64,000 bases of DNA, taken from positions 1-64,000 of the forward strand of contig NZ_NNBK01000017.1 of assembly GCF_002803075.1 (NCBI RefSeq), given 5' to 3'. The position numbers were made by a program, and so were the translations under genes. The notes beneath the pieces were generated by a model. That model saw nothing but the letters and a program-made list of their open reading frames with translations. It did no database searches and was not told the DNA's origin. Source of the stretch: Streptomyces sp. CB01373 (lineage in GTDB: Bacteria; Actinomycetota; Actinomycetes; Streptomycetales; Streptomycetaceae). The number at the start of each line of letters is the position of its first letter. The first letter of the stretch is position 1. Positions 61,562 to 64,000 of this stretch are shown piece after piece.

Positions 61562-62704
61562 CTACTCCGGTCGGGCGTCCCCCGCGGCCGACGCGTGCCG
61601 CTGGGGCGGCGTGCACATGACCGCGACGGCCGCCGCGTCGTCGGTGAGCCGGCCCCCGACGTACGCGAGGAGGTCGCCACGCAGACGTCGGAGCACGTCG
61701 TCGGGCGCGCGGTCGCCCCACGCGGAGAGGCGTTCGGGCAGCACGTAGAAGGCGCCGGACTTGTCACGGGCCTCGACGACACCGTCGGTGTAGAGCAGCA
61801 GCAGGTCGTCCTCCTCGAAGGGGAACTTGTCGAGGAGGTAGTCGCCGCAGTTGAACTCGCCGAGTCCGAGCGGCGGCGCCGAGGGGCTGCGGTCGAGCGG
61901 CACCACCGTGCCGCGGTGCAGCATGAGCGGCGGGGGGTGCCCGCAGTTGACCATGTGGACGCAGCCGCCGTGGTCGGGGAAGTCGAGAAGCACCGCCGTG
62001 ACGAACCGCTCCTCGCCGCTGTTCTCGCCGCTGTGCGGATCCCATCTGACGCTGCCGTCAAGGTGGGCGGCCAGGGCGGGCAGGTTCTCCTGGCGGTGGG
62101 CGAACCCGTAGAAGGATCCGAGCAGCATCGCGGCGTCCCCGACCGCCGCCAGCCCCTTGCCCCGGACGTCGCCGATGAGCAGCCGGGTGCTGGTGTGGGT
62201 GCGCGCCGCGGCGTACAGGTCGCCGCCGATCTGCGCCTCGGCCTCGGCGGCGAGGTAGACGGAGGCGACGGTCAGCGGCCCGATCCGGTCCGGCAGTGGC
62301 CGCAGCAGCACCTTCTGCGCGGCTTCGGACACGGAGCGCACCTGGCTCAGCACGCGCCTGTGCCGGTCGCGTACCGCCGTGAAGGCGACCACCACGATCG
62401 CGCCTGCGGCCAGCGCGGCGATCTCCCCGTCCCGGCTCGCGATCCCCGCCGTGTGCTGGAACGAGGCCACCGTGAGCCGGGCTCCCACGGCCAGGACACC
62501 GACCAGCGCGGTGAGCCGGGGTCCGGCGAACGCGGCGGTGACGGCGGGTGCCGCCATCAGCAGCGGTCCGAGCTCGACGTACGCCGGAGTCAGGGCGTCG
62601 ATGAGGGATATCAGCGCGATCAGCGCGAACGGCAGTGCCACCAGCGCACGCCTCGGCCGCCCCCGCACCCCCGTGAACAGTTCATTGGCTCCCATGGCCG
62701 TCAC
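61562..62704 (-). CDS. membrane-bound SpoIIE-type PP2C phosphatase
   Basis: A 380-residue Ser/Thr phosphatase (RsbU/SpoIIE class). Four hydrophobic helices (about 15-115: 'ALVALPFALIALISLIDALT', 'LAAGAIVVVAFTAVRD') form a membrane sensor. The phosphatase domain holds 'AEAEAQIGGDLYAAARTHTS', 'RLLIGDVRGKGLAAV', 'FVTAVLLDF', 'VNCGHPPPLML', 'LLLYTDGVVEARD' and 'LTDDAAAVAVM', so the metal-binding Asp residues are in place. Such enzymes dephosphorylate anti-sigma-factor antagonists. The start is the GTG at 62704 or the ATG at 62695. It is divergent from the phosphofructokinase. Confidence 0.88.
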   Translation of the reverse strand: MTAMGANELFTGVRGRPRRALVALPFALIALISLIDALTPAYVELGPLLMAAPAVTAAFAGPRLTALVGVLAVGARLTVASFQHTAGIASRDGEIAALAAGAIVVVAFTAVRDRHRRVLSQVRSVSEAAQKVLLRPLPDRIGPLTVASVYLAAEAEAQIGGDLYAAARTHTSTRLLIGDVRGKGLAAVGDAAMLLGSFYGFAHRQENLPALAAHLDGSVRWDPHSGENSGEERFVTAVLLDFPDHGGCVHMVNCGHPPPLMLHRGTVVPLDRSPSAPPLGLGEFNCGDYLLDKFPFEEDDLLLLYTDGVVEARDKSGAFYVLPERLSAWGDRAPDDVLRRLRGDLLAYVGGRLTDDAAAVAVMCTPPQRHASAAGDARPE

Positions 62705-62932
62705 CCAGACCTACCCTGCGGCCTTCGGTGTTCGCGCCGGGCTGACGCCGCCGGAACTTACAAGGCTCATACAAGACCATATAGCGACAAAGCGACCGCC
62801 GTGCGAGTGCACCGTCGCCCCGCGACCCCACAGGAGCTGTCCGGGGAGCCGTGGATCCGGACGCCCCCTCCCGTGCCGTGCGGCACGTCGGCGGCGGGTC
62901 CAAGCTGGAGGGGGATCTGCGAGGGAGTGACC

Positions 62933-63961
62933 ATGCGGGTGGGAGTGCTGACCGGAGGCGGCGACTGCCCCGGTCTGAACGCGGTGATCCGCAGCGTCGT
63001 GCGCAAGGGCGCGCAGGAGTACGCCTGGGAGTTCGTCGGGATCGCGGACGGCTGGGGCGGCGCGGTCAAGGGCGTCACCCGTCCCCTGGACGTCGCGGCC
63101 GTGCGCGGGATCCTGCCGCTCGGCGGCACGATCCTCGGCTCCTCCCGCACCAACCCGCTCCGGATCGACGGGGGCATCGACCGCATCCGTGAGACGCTCC
63201 GCGACCACGAGATCGACGCCCTCGTCGTCATCGGCGGCGAGGACACGCTCGGCGTCGCGAGCGCGCTGTCCGACGCGGGGGTCGACCTGGTCGGCGTGCC
63301 CAAGACCATCGACAACGACGTCGGCGGCACCGACTACACCTTCGGCTTCGACACCGCGGTCGGCATCGCGACCGAGGCCATCGACCGCCTGCACACCACC
63401 GCGGAGTCGCACAAGCGCACGCTCGTCGTCGAGGTGATGGGGCGCCACTCCGGCTGGATCGCCCTGCACGCGGGCGTCGCGGGCGGCGCGAACGCCATCC
63501 TCATCCCGGAGGTGGAGTTCGACGTCGACCAGGTGTGTGCCTGGGTGGAGAGGCGCTTCGAGATCAACTACGCGCCGATCGTCGTCGTCGCGGAGGGCGC
63601 GGTCCCGCAGGCCGGGCAGATGGTGGTCAAGGACGAGTCGCGCGACGAGTTCGGGCACGTGCGGCTGTCCGGCATCGGCGACTGGCTGGCCCGGGAGCTG
63701 GAGCGCCGTACGCAGAAGGAGGCGCGTACGACGGTGCTCGGCCACGTCCAGCGGGGCGGCACGCCGTCCGCCTACGACCGGTGGCTCGCCACCCGCTTCG
63801 GACTGCACGCCGTGGACGCCCTCAGGGACGGAGCCTTCGGCACCATGGTGGCGCTGCGCGGCACGGATGTCGTACGCCTTCCGCTCGCGGACGTCACCGG
63901 CACGAACAAGCGGGTTCCCATGGAGCTGTACGAGGAGTTCGACGTCTTCTTCGGCACCTGA
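62933..63961 (+). CDS. 6-phosphofructokinase (group III, PPi-type signature)
   Basis: A 342-residue phosphofructokinase that phosphorylates fructose 6-phosphate. 'GVLTGGGDCPGLNAVIRSVV' binds the phosphoryl donor. 'VIGGEDTLGVASAL' and 'VPKTIDNDVGGTDYTFGFDT' form the active site, with catalytic Asp127 in TIDND. 'VMGRHSGWIALHAGV' and 'VLGHVQRGGTPSAYDRWLAT' complete the family signature. Asp104 and Lys124 (E. coli numbering coincides) are the pair associated with pyrophosphate-dependent enzymes, whereas ATP enzymes have Gly104. The ATG at 62933 has GAGGGAG upstream. The frame is complete. Confidence 0.93.
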   Translation: MRVGVLTGGGDCPGLNAVIRSVVRKGAQEYAWEFVGIADGWGGAVKGVTRPLDVAAVRGILPLGGTILGSSRTNPLRIDGGIDRIRETLRDHEIDALVVIGGEDTLGVASALSDAGVDLVGVPKTIDNDVGGTDYTFGFDTAVGIATEAIDRLHTTAESHKRTLVVEVMGRHSGWIALHAGVAGGANAILIPEVEFDVDQVCAWVERRFEINYAPIVVVAEGAVPQAGQMVVKDESRDEFGHVRLSGIGDWLARELERRTQKEARTTVLGHVQRGGTPSAYDRWLATRFGLHAVDALRDGAFGTMVALRGTDVVRLPLADVTGTNKRVPMELYEEFDVFFGT

Positions 63962-63964
63962 CGC

Positions 63965-63994
63965 GCGGTCACCGTACGTGCGGTCACCGTATGT
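63965..63994. repeat. 15-base tandem repeat after pfk
   Basis: GCGGTCACCGTACGT and GCGGTCACCGTATGT follow each other directly with one difference, immediately downstream of the pfk stop and at the window edge. The array may continue beyond the window. Confidence 0.7.
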
Positions 63995-64000
63995 GCGTCA

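Noticed and set aside
61445..62932. In-frame upstream extension of the phosphofructokinase
   Set aside because: The extension is antisense to the phosphatase gene and not protein-like. The PFK family starts at MRVGVLTGGG with a good ribosome-binding site at 62933.

Overview
This is a high-GC actinomycete window, almost certainly Streptomyces. The signs are strong third-position GC bias, many GTG starts, ATGA/GTGA overlaps inside operons, and typical families (LAL and PAS-LuxR regulators, ABC-F proteins, ohr/ohrR, DUF6584, DUF6233 and DUF6343 proteins, an actinobacterial-type sortase). No rRNA, tRNA or CRISPR array was found.

Layout. About 1-18 kb is accessory DNA full of debris: 5'-truncated or frameshifted transposases of the IS5, IS701, ISAzo13 and probably IS1380 types, a decapitated tyrosine recombinase, and 3' pieces of DUF302, NmrA, DUF6233 and PP2C genes. 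Intact genes lie among them: GNAT acetyltransferase, SDR-TetR pair, a small sigma-factor operon with a repeat-bearing secreted protein, a kinase-like protein, a peptidoglycan-binding exported protein with a one-base frameshift, a Cys-rich/winged-helix protein with repeated operator-like sites, DUF4440, SDR, and divergent ohrR-ohr.

18-38.9 kb is more ordinary: a multicopper oxidase lipoprotein, two tandem ABC-F ATPases behind a nine-codon leader peptide and hairpins, a membrane protein divergent from a two-component system, an Fe-S photolyase-related protein and an FAD amine-oxidase-like protein flanking a class-I photolyase relic, a large secreted nuclease, a MITE-like palindromic element, DinB, PadR plus a DrrAB-type ABC exporter, and an NAD(P)-binding protein divergent from a TetR.

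39-54 kb is the most interesting part. It has the accessory and regulatory genes of an aromatic polyene (candicidin/FR-008-like) cluster: a mycosaminyltransferase-like glycosyltransferase, a PabAB fusion, a MarR gene coupled to three consecutive LAL regulators, and a PimM-type PAS-LuxR regulator. No polyketide synthase is visible. PabAB is an intact reading frame, yet it appears to have lost the glutaminase Cys, the PabB Lys and both Mg-binding Glu positions, so it looks like a pseudoenzyme. A secreted GH64 beta-1,3-glucanase follows immediately.

55.6-64 kb holds DUF6584 and GNAT genes, an overlapping operon of cell-wall anchor-like protein, sortase, sigma factor and membrane partner, a frameshifted DUF6343 gene, an M20 amidohydrolase, a SpoIIE-type phosphatase, and a phosphofructokinase with the residue signature of PPi-dependent enzymes.

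All family names come from reading the translations; no database search was run. Small open frames in GC-rich DNA were kept only when they read like protein.
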